From positions 25,845 through 89,844 of the forward strand of contig NZ_FMVS01000006.1 in NCBI RefSeq assembly GCF_900102515.1: a stretch of DNA of 64,000 nt. Reading direction: 5' to 3'. Of the stretch, positions 41,871 through 50,168 are shown one piece after another; the first letter of the stretch is position 1; each line of letters starts with the position of its first letter. Below the pieces are notes generated by a model. That model ran no database searches. It was given only the letters and a program-made list of their open reading frames with translations, and was not told the origin of the DNA. Origin of the DNA: Butyrivibrio sp. INlla14 (GTDB lineage Bacteria; Bacillota; Clostridia; Lachnospirales; Lachnospiraceae). The position numbers were made by a program, and so were the translations under genes.

Positions 41871-42128
41871 ATGGCTGACGATATGACTATGACTTATTCT
41901 GCGATAGTTCGGGATAAGGACAACAGAAAAATTGTCCGTGTCAAATTTGAGAGAAATGGGACGCAGGGGCCTGAGGTAGCAGAAGGGCTTTTGCCAGATT
42001 GCAGGATTGTCAGCCACAATGGCTATTCTGCACAGGAGCTTGCAGGATTGGAGGAGTATTTGCGGGGGAATCTTGATGAAATCATGAGTAAAGCCAAGGT
42101 GATCAGTAACCCGCTAAAATGGCTTTAA
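41871..42128 (+). CDS. Small hypothetical protein (85 residues)
   Basis: Not recognised. The soluble 85-residue protein starts MADDMTMTYSAIVRDKDNRKIVRVKFERN and ends in a helix-rich tail (SAQELAGLEEYLRGNLDEIMSKAKVISNPLKWL). ATG 41871 has GAGG 8 nt upstream; ATG 41865 is too near it. It lies 23 nt before the first GGDEF/EAL-type gene and could be co-transcribed with it. Composition and codon use match its neighbours, so it is probably real. Confidence 0.65.
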   Translation: MADDMTMTYSAIVRDKDNRKIVRVKFERNGTQGPEVAEGLLPDCRIVSHNGYSAQELAGLEEYLRGNLDEIMSKAKVISNPLKWL

Positions 42129-42151
42129 CTTTTCTAGCTGGAGGCTAGCGC

Positions 42152-44104
42152 ATGCAGTATAACTACTACTTTGATATTTGCGCTATTTGTATAATTGTGA
42201 CTATAGCCGTGACTTCTTTGTCCAGAAGGTCTGTTCCTGCGTACAGACAAAGAGCTTATGGCCTTCTTATTAGTACGGTTTTTATAGCTGCTGTAGCTGA
42301 GAGAATTGAAACGATTCTTCAGATGCACCCTGTAGCTGCATGGTGGTATCCTTATGCAGAAATGGCTGCTGGATCTGTCTATTTCTTAGCCCACATGTTT
42401 TCTGCAACAACATATTTTTACTATATTCTGGCGGTTCTTGATATCTATATTAATTTTACGGATTTAAAGAGCTTTCTTATCTGCGGATTTGGAATCACAA
42501 CAGGTTTTATCCTGGTTGTCATAAATCTCTTTTACCCTATTCTGTTTTATTACTCAAGCGATGGAATCTATCATAGAGGAAAACTAATCTGGATATGTTA
42601 TCTCCTTGCCTTTTACTATGTCCTTGGCGGAGTATTTTTGATGTTGCGCTACAACCATCTGATGAGGATGAAAACTAGGGTTGTCATTTCTTCTTACATT
42701 GTATTTGTTTTTATCGGAATAGTTCTTCAGTATTTTTATCCAACTCTTCTTATTGAGAATTTTTGTAATACTATAAGCGCTACACTGGTTTATATAACCC
42801 TTCAGAATCCAAGCGAGATGGTTGATGACAGCCTTAATATGCTAAATAGAAAGGCTTTTTTAGAGGGACTTGACTTAAAAGTAAGGAGAAAAAGCAGTCA
42901 CGCCATCATATTTGTAACAATAGATAACATAAGGGCTCTGAGTTCAGAGATTGGTTATAATCAGTCCCACATGGTCATCAAGATGATTGCCAAGTACCTT
43001 AAGTCTGTTGGCTACAAGACAATGAAGCTTCAGAGTTATGCCTACAGGTATGATGAAAACACTTTTGCTGTAACTGTTCAGGCAAATTCTGAAGAAAAAG
43101 CAAGGCATCTATTAGCAGTCATAGCCCAAAGGCTTGATGAGCCGTGGAATAGTGGCGGCATGGCTATCAGGATAGAGGGGCATTGCTTTTTGATGCGTTA
43201 CCCAGAGGATTATATGTCTTACTCAGAGCTTATGAGTAAGCTTGAACTTATATGTGATAACATTGCAGACCGCAAGGAAATAATCGTAGATGTGGACAGC
43301 AATGAGTTTAAAGAACTGAAAAAGGCCAGGGATTTCGACGCCATGGCCAGAAACGCTCTTGAAATAAAAACAGCCAGTATCAGATATCAGCCTATGCTGT
43401 CCAAAGTCTACAGGATCAATTACTGCGCAGATGTTATCTGTTTTCTTACTGATGAAAATGGCAATGAGATTGATGCCAGGCAGTATATTACGGACAATAA
43501 AGTAACTCAGGCTCTCATGGATACAGACGAATATGTATATAGAAGAGCTTGCAGAGCTCTGGCTTTTTGGAATGCGGGAGATAAAAAGGGCAAGTACAGG
43601 GCTATAGTAGGCCTTTCTCAGGGCGAAATATCTAAAAATGACTTTGTCAGGAGGATGAAGAAAATCCTGAGAGAAGAAAAGGCAGAAGCATCCTGGATCA
43701 GCCTAAAGCTTACAGAAACGACCCTTACCACCATGAATAAGGTTGCAGAGCACAATCTAAGGATCATGGGTGATCTGAACAGCAATATCATAGTGGACAG
43801 GTTTGGAAGCGGATATGGCGACCTGGATAGGATATTATCACTTCCTGTATCTCAGGTTAATCTTGATGTAAAAGTTCTCAGAATGGCCAGAGAATCAGAA
43901 AAGATGAGACTGGTGGCTGAGGGCATGGTGAATCTTTTCCATGATGTCAGCATATTTGTAGGGGCATCAGGTATTGAAAATGAAGATGATAAGCTAATGG
44001 CAGAAGAAATTGGCTGCGACTATCTTATAGGTGATTATATGGGAGCTCCTATGAAGGACAGTTCCTATGTAAAGTTTATTGATGCATACTTTGAGGAAGG
44101 CTAA
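42152..44104 (+). CDS. Membrane protein with degenerate GGDEF-like and EAL-like domains
   Basis: 650 residues. Seven or so N-terminal membrane helices (about 1-220), then a GGDEF-like domain (about 245-370) in which the signature is YDENTF, and an EAL-like domain (about 405-645). The EAL domain lacks most catalytic residues: the EAL position reads ADVICFL, DDFGTGYS reads DRFGSGYG, and EGVE reads GASGIE; only LTET is kept. It is therefore probably not a phosphodiesterase but could bind c-di-GMP or partner with its neighbour. The next gene begins 5 nt later and has the same architecture, so the pair arose by duplication. Confidence 0.8.
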   Translation: MQYNYYFDICAICIIVTIAVTSLSRRSVPAYRQRAYGLLISTVFIAAVAERIETILQMHPVAAWWYPYAEMAAGSVYFLAHMFSATTYFYYILAVLDIYINFTDLKSFLICGFGITTGFILVVINLFYPILFYYSSDGIYHRGKLIWICYLLAFYYVLGGVFLMLRYNHLMRMKTRVVISSYIVFVFIGIVLQYFYPTLLIENFCNTISATLVYITLQNPSEMVDDSLNMLNRKAFLEGLDLKVRRKSSHAIIFVTIDNIRALSSEIGYNQSHMVIKMIAKYLKSVGYKTMKLQSYAYRYDENTFAVTVQANSEEKARHLLAVIAQRLDEPWNSGGMAIRIEGHCFLMRYPEDYMSYSELMSKLELICDNIADRKEIIVDVDSNEFKELKKARDFDAMARNALEIKTASIRYQPMLSKVYRINYCADVICFLTDENGNEIDARQYITDNKVTQALMDTDEYVYRRACRALAFWNAGDKKGKYRAIVGLSQGEISKNDFVRRMKKILREEKAEASWISLKLTETTLTTMNKVAEHNLRIMGDLNSNIIVDRFGSGYGDLDRILSLPVSQVNLDVKVLRMARESEKMRLVAEGMVNLFHDVSIFVGASGIENEDDKLMAEEIGCDYLIGDYMGAPMKDSSYVKFIDAYFEEG

Positions 44105-44109
44105 ACTTT

Positions 44110-46065
44110 ATGGAAATACTTACTAACCCTCAAACTTATGAGCCTTGTTTTTCCATAGCATCGCTGGTGCTTTTGTTTGTTACCTTTGGCATCCATTTAT
44201 CTGAGGAAAAACATTTCAATACACAGGGCCGCTTTTTTGGGGCTCTTGTTGTTGATGCAATCTTGCTTAATCTCATGGGATTTTTGCATACACTGTATCT
44301 GTATAATGATCATGCGCATCTTGTGATTGGAACTGAACTCAATAATTTTATTGTTCTTACTGAAAAGATAGCAGCGCATCTTATTCCGCTTTTTGCTATC
44401 AGATATGTTATGAGTATCTTCCAGATTGAAACGGATAACATCTTAAAGAAAGCACTGCTTATCCTGCCTACAGTTTATTCGATGATTGTATTCATGGTTG
44501 GATTTTATACTGGCTTTTATTTTTACTTTACCCAGGAAGGACAGCTCAAGTACATATATCCCCAGGGAGCCACAGTATACCTTGCAACGGACCTGTATTT
44601 TATCTTTGCCACATATCTTTTGGTAAAATATACAAGATCTCTTAGTACGGAAAAGTCGTCTGCTCTTTGGATCTTCTATATTCTGATGTTTTTGGCTGTG
44701 CCTATAAGGATCTTTACAAAATCAAGCTGCATTTTTGAGTTTAGTGTATCTTTGTCACTTCTCCTGTGCGTATATACTTTCCAAAATCCAAGTGAATTTA
44801 TTGACAGAACTTCAGGAGCGGCAACCAAGACAGCTCTGAATTTCATAATCAACACAAATCTTTTGCAAAAGAGAGAGTTTACCCTTTTAGGTATTCATAT
44901 TGATAGATTTTCTGTGGTTATTGGAGAAAAGTCTCCTGAACTTGCTTACGAGCTGTTATCCCAGATTACAGATTATCTAAAGGGGTTTAGCCCTGAAAAA
45001 ACTGTATTTTTTACAGATAATGAGGACTTTAGCATTATCTTTCTTAACACCATGCCGGATGAAACAGTTATTGTAAAAACTGTGGAACAGCTTCGAAAGC
45101 GTTTCAAGGAAGTGTGGAAAGTTGGAAATGAGGAGATGAAATTCTTTGAAACTACGTATGCTATAGCCTTTCCTGATGAAGCTGATTCTATAGAAAGATA
45201 TAACGAGGTGAGAGGCGTTCTTGGGAAAGTATTATCCAAGCAGAGTAGGGAAATAATCAGGGTTTCTGACTTAAATCTCAAGGTTGTAGAACACGACAAA
45301 AAGATTGATAGTATAGTCAAGCATGCCCTTGAAGAGGGAATTTTAGAGGTTTACTATCAGCCTATTTATTCTCCAAGTACTGGCAAGTTTTCTTCCTGCG
45401 AAGCCCTTCTTCGTCTGAAAGACCCTCAGCTTGGCTTTATTTCTCCTGCAATATTCATGCCTATTGCAGAGAGAAATGGTACAATCCTTGCCATAGACAG
45501 ATTTGTTTTGGCAGCAGTATGTGAGATGCTCTCAACTTCAGATGCCAGAAAATATGGACTTGAGTATACAGAGGTCAATCTTTCAGTAGTTGACTGTATC
45601 CAGGCTAATCTGGTGGATAATGTAAAGAGCACCCTCAGTAAGTATCAGGTAAAGCCCTCCGAGATAAACTTTGAAGTAACAGAGACTTATGATCAGGGCA
45701 TTTCAGCCTCCATGGATGAGAATATAGAAAAACTCATGGATATAGGTATCTCTTTTTCCATGGACGATTTTGGAACGGGCTATTCCAACATCGCCAGAAT
45801 AGCTGCGATGCCTGCTGAGCTCTTTAAACTTGATAAGAGCATTATTCAGTCCGCTTTTGAATCAGAAACTTCATATATGGTCATGATCAATCTGGTCAAG
45901 ATCATTAAATCTTTGGGAAAAGAAATAGTGGCAGAGGGAGTTGAGACTGGCGAACAGGCAAGACAGCTTATAAAACTAGGCTGTGATCATATACAGGGAT
46001 TCTTTTATGCAAGACCAATGCCTAAGGATCAGTTCATTCAGTTTCTTAGAGACCACAATGGCTAG
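44110..46065 (+). CDS. Membrane EAL-domain protein, probable c-di-GMP phosphodiesterase
   Basis: 651 residues with about seven N-terminal membrane helices (about 10-220), a degenerate GGDEF-like domain (about 240-370; TDNEDF in place of the signature) and an intact EAL domain (about 400-650): YYQPIYS, EALLRL, VNLSV, FEVTET, MDDFGTGYSN, KLDKSII, AEGVET and QGFFYARPMP. All the usual metal and catalytic positions are there, so hydrolysis of c-di-GMP is expected, with the GGDEF-like part as a regulator. Paralogue of the preceding gene, 5 nt apart. Confidence 0.88.
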   Translation: MEILTNPQTYEPCFSIASLVLLFVTFGIHLSEEKHFNTQGRFFGALVVDAILLNLMGFLHTLYLYNDHAHLVIGTELNNFIVLTEKIAAHLIPLFAIRYVMSIFQIETDNILKKALLILPTVYSMIVFMVGFYTGFYFYFTQEGQLKYIYPQGATVYLATDLYFIFATYLLVKYTRSLSTEKSSALWIFYILMFLAVPIRIFTKSSCIFEFSVSLSLLLCVYTFQNPSEFIDRTSGAATKTALNFIINTNLLQKREFTLLGIHIDRFSVVIGEKSPELAYELLSQITDYLKGFSPEKTVFFTDNEDFSIIFLNTMPDETVIVKTVEQLRKRFKEVWKVGNEEMKFFETTYAIAFPDEADSIERYNEVRGVLGKVLSKQSREIIRVSDLNLKVVEHDKKIDSIVKHALEEGILEVYYQPIYSPSTGKFSSCEALLRLKDPQLGFISPAIFMPIAERNGTILAIDRFVLAAVCEMLSTSDARKYGLEYTEVNLSVVDCIQANLVDNVKSTLSKYQVKPSEINFEVTETYDQGISASMDENIEKLMDIGISFSMDDFGTGYSNIARIAAMPAELFKLDKSIIQSAFESETSYMVMINLVKIIKSLGKEIVAEGVETGEQARQLIKLGCDHIQGFFYARPMPKDQFIQFLRDHNG

Positions 46066-46089
46066 AGTATCAGGCACTTTAACAAGGCA

Positions 46090-46118
46090 TTGCAAAGAAT
46101 TGTGGTGAAGTGTATTAT
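46090..46118 (+). promoter_or_regulatory. Possible hisS promoter
   Basis: TTGCAA (46090-46095), 17-bp spacer, TATTAT (46113-46118); TATAAT at 46116 is an alternative. No T-box-like leader is seen: only about 30 nt lie between this and the start codon. Confidence 0.55.
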
Positions 46119-46153
46119 AATCTAGGAAAATTAGAATTATAGGAAGGTAGTAT

Positions 46154-47419
46154 ATGGCACTTATAAAGAAACCCGTTACTGGAATGAGAGACATTCTTCC
46201 CACAGAAATGCAGCTTAGAGATTACTGCATTGGGATTATCAAAAAGACATATTCAGAATTTGGCTTTACATCTATTGAAACACCTGTAGTTGAGTCTTTG
46301 GCTAACTTAAACAGCAAGCAGGGTGGAGAAAATGAGAAGCTTATCTTCAAAGTAATGAAAAGAGGAGAGAAGCTTGACCTTGCCAATGCCAAGGAGGAAA
46401 ACGATCTTACAGATTCAGGTCTTCGCTATGATCTGACTGTTCCACTTGTTCGTTTCTATGCAAATCACGCAAATGAGCTCCCAGCTCCTTTCAAGGCACT
46501 TCAGATGGGAAGTGTATTTAGGGCTGACAGACCACAGAAGGGTAGATATCGTCAGTTTATGCAGTGCGATATTGATATCCTTGGTGAGCCTTCTAACCTT
46601 GCAGAGATTGAGCTTATTCTTGCTACAACTACAACTCTTGGAAGACTTGGCTTTAAGGATTTCAAGATCCGTATAAATGACAGGAGAATGCTCAAGGCAA
46701 TGGCAGCCTACAGCGGATTTTCCGAGGAAGAGTATGACAATGTGTTCATAACTCTTGATAAGATGGACAAGATCGGAATTGATGGTGTAGCAGAAGAGCT
46801 TGTTAAGCAGGGCTATCCTCAGGAGAATGTTGATAAGTATCTTGAACTTTTCAAGGAAACAGAGGGCAAAAAGAACCTTGAAGCTATCAAAGTGATTGCT
46901 GACAAGATTGGTGATTTCCTGGATGAAGATACCAGAAATAACCTTGATGAGATCATAAGCAGCGTAGATTCTGCCAAGAATGCACAGTTTGAGATGGAGT
47001 TTGATCCTACTCTTGTACGTGGAATGAGCTATTACACAGGAACTATTTTTGAAATTGCCATGACTCAGTATGGCGGAAGCTGCGGCGGTGGCGGACGTTA
47101 TGACAAGATGGTTGGCAAGTTCCTGGGACAGGATACACCTGCCTGCGGTTTCTCTATTGGATTTGAGCGTATCATCATGATCATGATGGATGAAAGCTTC
47201 AAGATTCCTGGCGCCAGTGACAATGTTGCTTTTCTTATTGAGAAGGGCATAAAGGGTGAGAGACTTACTGAAATCATCAAAGAGGCCCAGAAAGAGCGTG
47301 CAGCTGGTAAGAAGGTTCTGACAGTCCGCATGGCCAAGAATAAGAAATTCCAGAAGCAGCAGCTAGCTGAACAGGGCTATGATGACATCAGAGATTTCTA
47401 TGACAAACCTCTTAACTAA
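46154..47419 (+). CDS. hisS: Histidyl-tRNA synthetase
   Basis: Class II aminoacyl-tRNA synthetase charging tRNA-His. 421 residues: N-terminal PVTGMRDILPTEMQLRDYCIGII, motif 2 region FRADRPQKGRYRQFMQCDIDILGEPS, histidine-specific LVRGMSYYTGTIFEI, GGGRYDKMVGKFLGQDTPACGFSIGFERI (motif 3), and an anticodon-binding C-terminal part that is rather divergent and short. RBS AGGAAGG lies 7 nt before ATG 46154. Confidence 0.95.
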   Translation: MALIKKPVTGMRDILPTEMQLRDYCIGIIKKTYSEFGFTSIETPVVESLANLNSKQGGENEKLIFKVMKRGEKLDLANAKEENDLTDSGLRYDLTVPLVRFYANHANELPAPFKALQMGSVFRADRPQKGRYRQFMQCDIDILGEPSNLAEIELILATTTTLGRLGFKDFKIRINDRRMLKAMAAYSGFSEEEYDNVFITLDKMDKIGIDGVAEELVKQGYPQENVDKYLELFKETEGKKNLEAIKVIADKIGDFLDEDTRNNLDEIISSVDSAKNAQFEMEFDPTLVRGMSYYTGTIFEIAMTQYGGSCGGGGRYDKMVGKFLGQDTPACGFSIGFERIIMIMMDESFKIPGASDNVAFLIEKGIKGERLTEIIKEAQKERAAGKKVLTVRMAKNKKFQKQQLAEQGYDDIRDFYDKPLN

Positions 47420-47511
47420 TCTAAATTAGTAATATTTTGAGAGTTTTTGCGTTGCTGTGGGGATTTCTTTTGTGAGATTATAAAAGAAAAACCAGATTGG
47501 GGGTAAGCAAC

Positions 47512-47826
47512 ATGATAAGAAAAGGTTTCAAAATGAAGTTGTATCCAGGAATGGAAAAGGAGTATGAGAAAAGACACAATGAGCTGTGGCCTGAAATGCA
47601 GCAGATGATCCACGAGCACGGTGGCCATAACTATAGTATTTATCTCGATCCTGAGACTTTAGTCCTTTATGGATACATAGAAATAGAAGACGAGGAGCTT
47701 TGGGCAAAGAGTGCTGACACTGCTATAAATCGCAAGTGGTGGGATTTTATGGCTGATATCATGGAAACTAATCCAGACAACAGCCCGGTTGCAGTAGATC
47801 TGCACCCTGTGTTCCATTTAGACTGA
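47512..47826 (+). CDS. rhaM: L-rhamnose mutarotase
   Basis: Interconverts alpha and beta anomers of L-rhamnose. 104 residues, the family length, with MIRKGFKMKLYPGMEKEYEKRHNELWPEMQQMIHEHGGHNYSIYLD and KWWDFMADIMETNPDNSPV, which contain the conserved His, Tyr and Trp residues of the ferredoxin-like dimer. Start ATG 47512 with GGGGG-type RBS; the upstream in-frame GTG/ATG is less likely. No other rhamnose gene is near. It precedes a HAD phosphatase by 7 nt. Confidence 0.93.
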   Translation: MIRKGFKMKLYPGMEKEYEKRHNELWPEMQQMIHEHGGHNYSIYLDPETLVLYGYIEIEDEELWAKSADTAINRKWWDFMADIMETNPDNSPVAVDLHPVFHLD

Positions 47827-47833
47827 AAATTTT

Positions 47834-48499
47834 ATGAAATGCAATACTGTTATATTTGACCTTGATGGCACGCTTCTTAACACACTGGAAGACCTGATGG
47901 ATAGCGTTAATTACGCTCTTGACAGATTTGAAATGCCAGAGAGGACACTAGAAGAAATACGACATTTTGTTGGAAACGGAGTAGAGAGACTCATGGAGCT
48001 TTCTGTTCCTGGGGGCAAGGAGAATCCTGCATTTGGGGAAGTCTTTTCCTGTTTCAAGGAATATTACCTTGTTCACTGCAATGACAAGACAGGGCCTTAT
48101 CCACATATCATGGACCTTTTAAAAGAGCTACATGACAGAGGCTACAAGCTTGCTATAGTTTCCAACAAATATATGAACGCGGTAAAAGAGCTCAATGACC
48201 TCTACTTTAGTAAATTCATTACTGTAGCAATTGGTGAATCAGCAGGAATACGCAAAAAACCTGCTCCTGACACTGTCATGGAAGCTATGAAGGAACTTGG
48301 CGCCAGAAAAGAGGACTGCATATATGTAGGAGACTCTGAGGTAGACCACATGACAGCTGTAAATAGCGGGCTTAGATGCATATCCTGCCTCTGGGGCTTT
48401 AGGACCAAGGAAGAACTTTTAGCAGCGGGAGCTGAGAAGAACATATTTGTAACTGATCCTATGCAGATACTTGATGTATTACAGGAGGAAGAAACTTGA
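47834..48499 (+). CDS. HAD-family phosphatase (phosphoglycolate phosphatase-like)
   Basis: 221 residues. HAD motif I FDLDGTLLNT (Asp nucleophile near residue 9), a helical cap, motif II VSNK, motif III Lys in KKPAPD, and motif IV YVGDSEVDHMTA. It resembles Gph/PpaX-type phosphatases; substrate is uncertain (phosphoglycolate or a pyrophosphatase role are the family options). The stop overlaps the TTG start of the next gene by 4 nt, so they are coupled. Confidence 0.88.
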   Translation: MKCNTVIFDLDGTLLNTLEDLMDSVNYALDRFEMPERTLEEIRHFVGNGVERLMELSVPGGKENPAFGEVFSCFKEYYLVHCNDKTGPYPHIMDLLKELHDRGYKLAIVSNKYMNAVKELNDLYFSKFITVAIGESAGIRKKPAPDTVMEAMKELGARKEDCIYVGDSEVDHMTAVNSGLRCISCLWGFRTKEELLAAGAEKNIFVTDPMQILDVLQEEET

Positions 48500-49782
48500 A
48501 CGTTCATTTAGTAAGGCTGATAGTGCTTGTGGTATTAGTGCTTCTTTCAGCTTTTTTCTCTTCTGCAGAAACGGCCTTTATGACCGTAAACAGAGTCAAG
48601 ATAAAGGCTCTGGCAGATGAGGGTAGTAAAAGAGCTAAACAGGTGCTGAAGATTTGCGATGATACCCAGAAGATGCTATCAGCGATCCTAATTGGAAACA
48701 ATATTGTTAATTTGAGCGCATCAGCTCTCATGACTATTTTTGTCACGGATCTTTGGGGAAGCTTTGCTGTAGGAATTGGTACAGGAGTCCTTACTCTTGT
48801 GGTCCTTATAGTAGGCGAGATATTGCCCAAAACTGTGGCTACAGCTTATGCGGAGAATATGTCGCTCTGGTATTGCAAGATAGTTTTTTTTGTCATTGCG
48901 ATTACCACTCCTGTCAGCTTTATAGTAAACGGGATAGCCTCAGGAATCCTGAAAATCCTTGGAATTGACGTACAGAATAGGCAGGCTATGACAGAAAATG
49001 AGCTTAAGACCTATGTTGATGTAAGTCACGAGGACGGTGTTATTGAGACTGGAGAAAAAGAAATCATTTACAATGTCTTTGATTTCTCTGATGCAGTAGC
49101 CAAGGATATCATGATCCCAAGGATCGACATGAGCTGCGTAAGTTCGGAAGCGGACTACAACGAAGTCATGAAGGTCTTCAAGGAGGATATGTACACCCGA
49201 ATTCCTGTGTACGAGGGAAATGAACAGGATAATATCATTGGTCTTATAAATGTAAAAGACATGATCCTTTTGCAGGATAAGGACAATTTCAAGGTTACAG
49301 ATAATCTTAGAAAAGCTTATTATACCTATGAATACAAAAAGACTGCAGATCTTCTGATGGAGATGCGTGAAAAGTCTCAAAATGTAGCTTTTGTTTTGTC
49401 AGAATATGGAACCTGCGTAGGTATGATCACTTTAGAGGATCTTTTGGAGGAAATTGTTGGTGAGATCAGAGATGAGTATGACTCAGATGAGGCTCAGCTT
49501 ATCAAGGATCTTGGCGGAGGAAGATATCTTGTTGAGGGCAACATGAAGCTTGATGATATAAATGATGCCCTGGGAACAGAACTTGACTCTGAGGATTACG
49601 ATTCTATCGGTGGTCTTATGATCGAGAATCTTGACAGGCTTCCAGGTTACGGAGAAACTGTTAATCTTGATAACGGAATAACCCTTACTGCAAGGGCCAT
49701 CAAGAGGAACAGGATTACGAAAGTGCTTATGTCTGTCGCACCCAAAGCTATAGCCGATACAGATGCAGAAACAAAAGAATAA
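48496..49782 (+). CDS. Hemolysin-family CNNM/CorC-type membrane protein with CBS domains
   Basis: 428 residues from TTG 48496 (RBS AGGAGGAAG). Domains: DUF21/CNNM transmembrane part with four helices (about 1-185; SAFFSSAETAFMTVNRVKIKALADEGSKRAK, VGEILPKTVA), two CBS domains (about 200-330; DIMIPRIDMSCV, YTRIPVYEGNEQDNIIGLINVKDM, FVLSEYGTCVGMITLEDLLEEIVGEIRDEYD) and a C-terminal CorC_HlyC domain. Relatives handle Mg2+ or other divalent cations, probably as exporters; the hemolysin name is historical. Confidence 0.9.
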   Translation: MNVHLVRLIVLVVLVLLSAFFSSAETAFMTVNRVKIKALADEGSKRAKQVLKICDDTQKMLSAILIGNNIVNLSASALMTIFVTDLWGSFAVGIGTGVLTLVVLIVGEILPKTVATAYAENMSLWYCKIVFFVIAITTPVSFIVNGIASGILKILGIDVQNRQAMTENELKTYVDVSHEDGVIETGEKEIIYNVFDFSDAVAKDIMIPRIDMSCVSSEADYNEVMKVFKEDMYTRIPVYEGNEQDNIIGLINVKDMILLQDKDNFKVTDNLRKAYYTYEYKKTADLLMEMREKSQNVAFVLSEYGTCVGMITLEDLLEEIVGEIRDEYDSDEAQLIKDLGGGRYLVEGNMKLDDINDALGTELDSEDYDSIGGLMIENLDRLPGYGETVNLDNGITLTARAIKRNRITKVLMSVAPKAIADTDAETKE

Positions 49783-49874
49783 AACTCTTTATAAATTTAA
49801 GGAAATATGTTATAGTAAATTGATGAAAAACTCGAAAAATGGTTTGTTACCAGATTTTCAAGTAGGAGGCAATT

Positions 49875-50021
49875 ATGAAACATGTTAAGTCATTAGTTAC
49901 AAGAAATCTTAAGGAATCAATGAAGAAGGGCGGATGCGGCGAGTGCCAGACATCATGCCAGTCTGCTTGCAAGACTTCCTGCACAGTAGGAAATCAGAGC
50001 TGCGAACAGCTTAGCAAGTAA
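49875..50021 (+). CDS. scfA: SCIFF peptide precursor (six cysteines in forty-five residues)
   Basis: A 48-residue gene: MKHVKSLVTRNLKESMKKGG followed by a cysteine-rich core with Cys21, 24, 28, 32, 36 and 43. The length, the cysteine count and the KGGCGECQTSCQSACKTSC pattern are those of the SCIFF ribosomally made peptide family of clostridia. RBS AGGAGG (49863-49868) is excellent. The maturase scfB is directly downstream. The maturase forms thioether (sactionine) links between cysteine and another residue; the final function of SCIFF is unknown. Confidence 0.96.
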   Translation: MKHVKSLVTRNLKESMKKGGCGECQTSCQSACKTSCTVGNQSCEQLSK

Positions 50022-50045
50022 TTATCAGTAACCGGTTACAGATAT

Positions 50046-50075
50046 TCCGGGAAGAGCATCATAGTTTATCCCGGA
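50046..50075 (+). other. Hairpin 1 between scfA and scfB
   Basis: TCCGGG (50046-50051) pairs with CCCGGA (50070-50075). It is the first of two stems in the 147-nt gap between the peptide gene and its maturase. Confidence 0.5.
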
Positions 50076-50095
50076 CACATGATTTAGTCATGGCG

Positions 50096-50116
50096 GGCAG
50101 CGACTTTGTCGCTGCC
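50096..50116 (+). terminator. Hairpin 2 between scfA and scfB, probable attenuator
   Basis: GGCAGCGAC-TTT-GTCGCTGCC is a perfect 9-bp stem. It is followed by TAACTTTATG without a strong T-run, so partial termination or an mRNA 3' end stabiliser is more likely than full termination. It would let the peptide be made in excess over the maturase. Confidence 0.65.
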
Positions 50117-50168
50117 TAACTTTATGTAACTGTACAAAAGTTTTTAGGTTTTAGAAATAGGAGTTTTT

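Noticed and set aside
46066..46153. T-box leader before hisS
   Set aside because: The gap is only 88 nt with a promoter inside it; too short for a T-box and lacks its conserved TGGNACC-type bulge.
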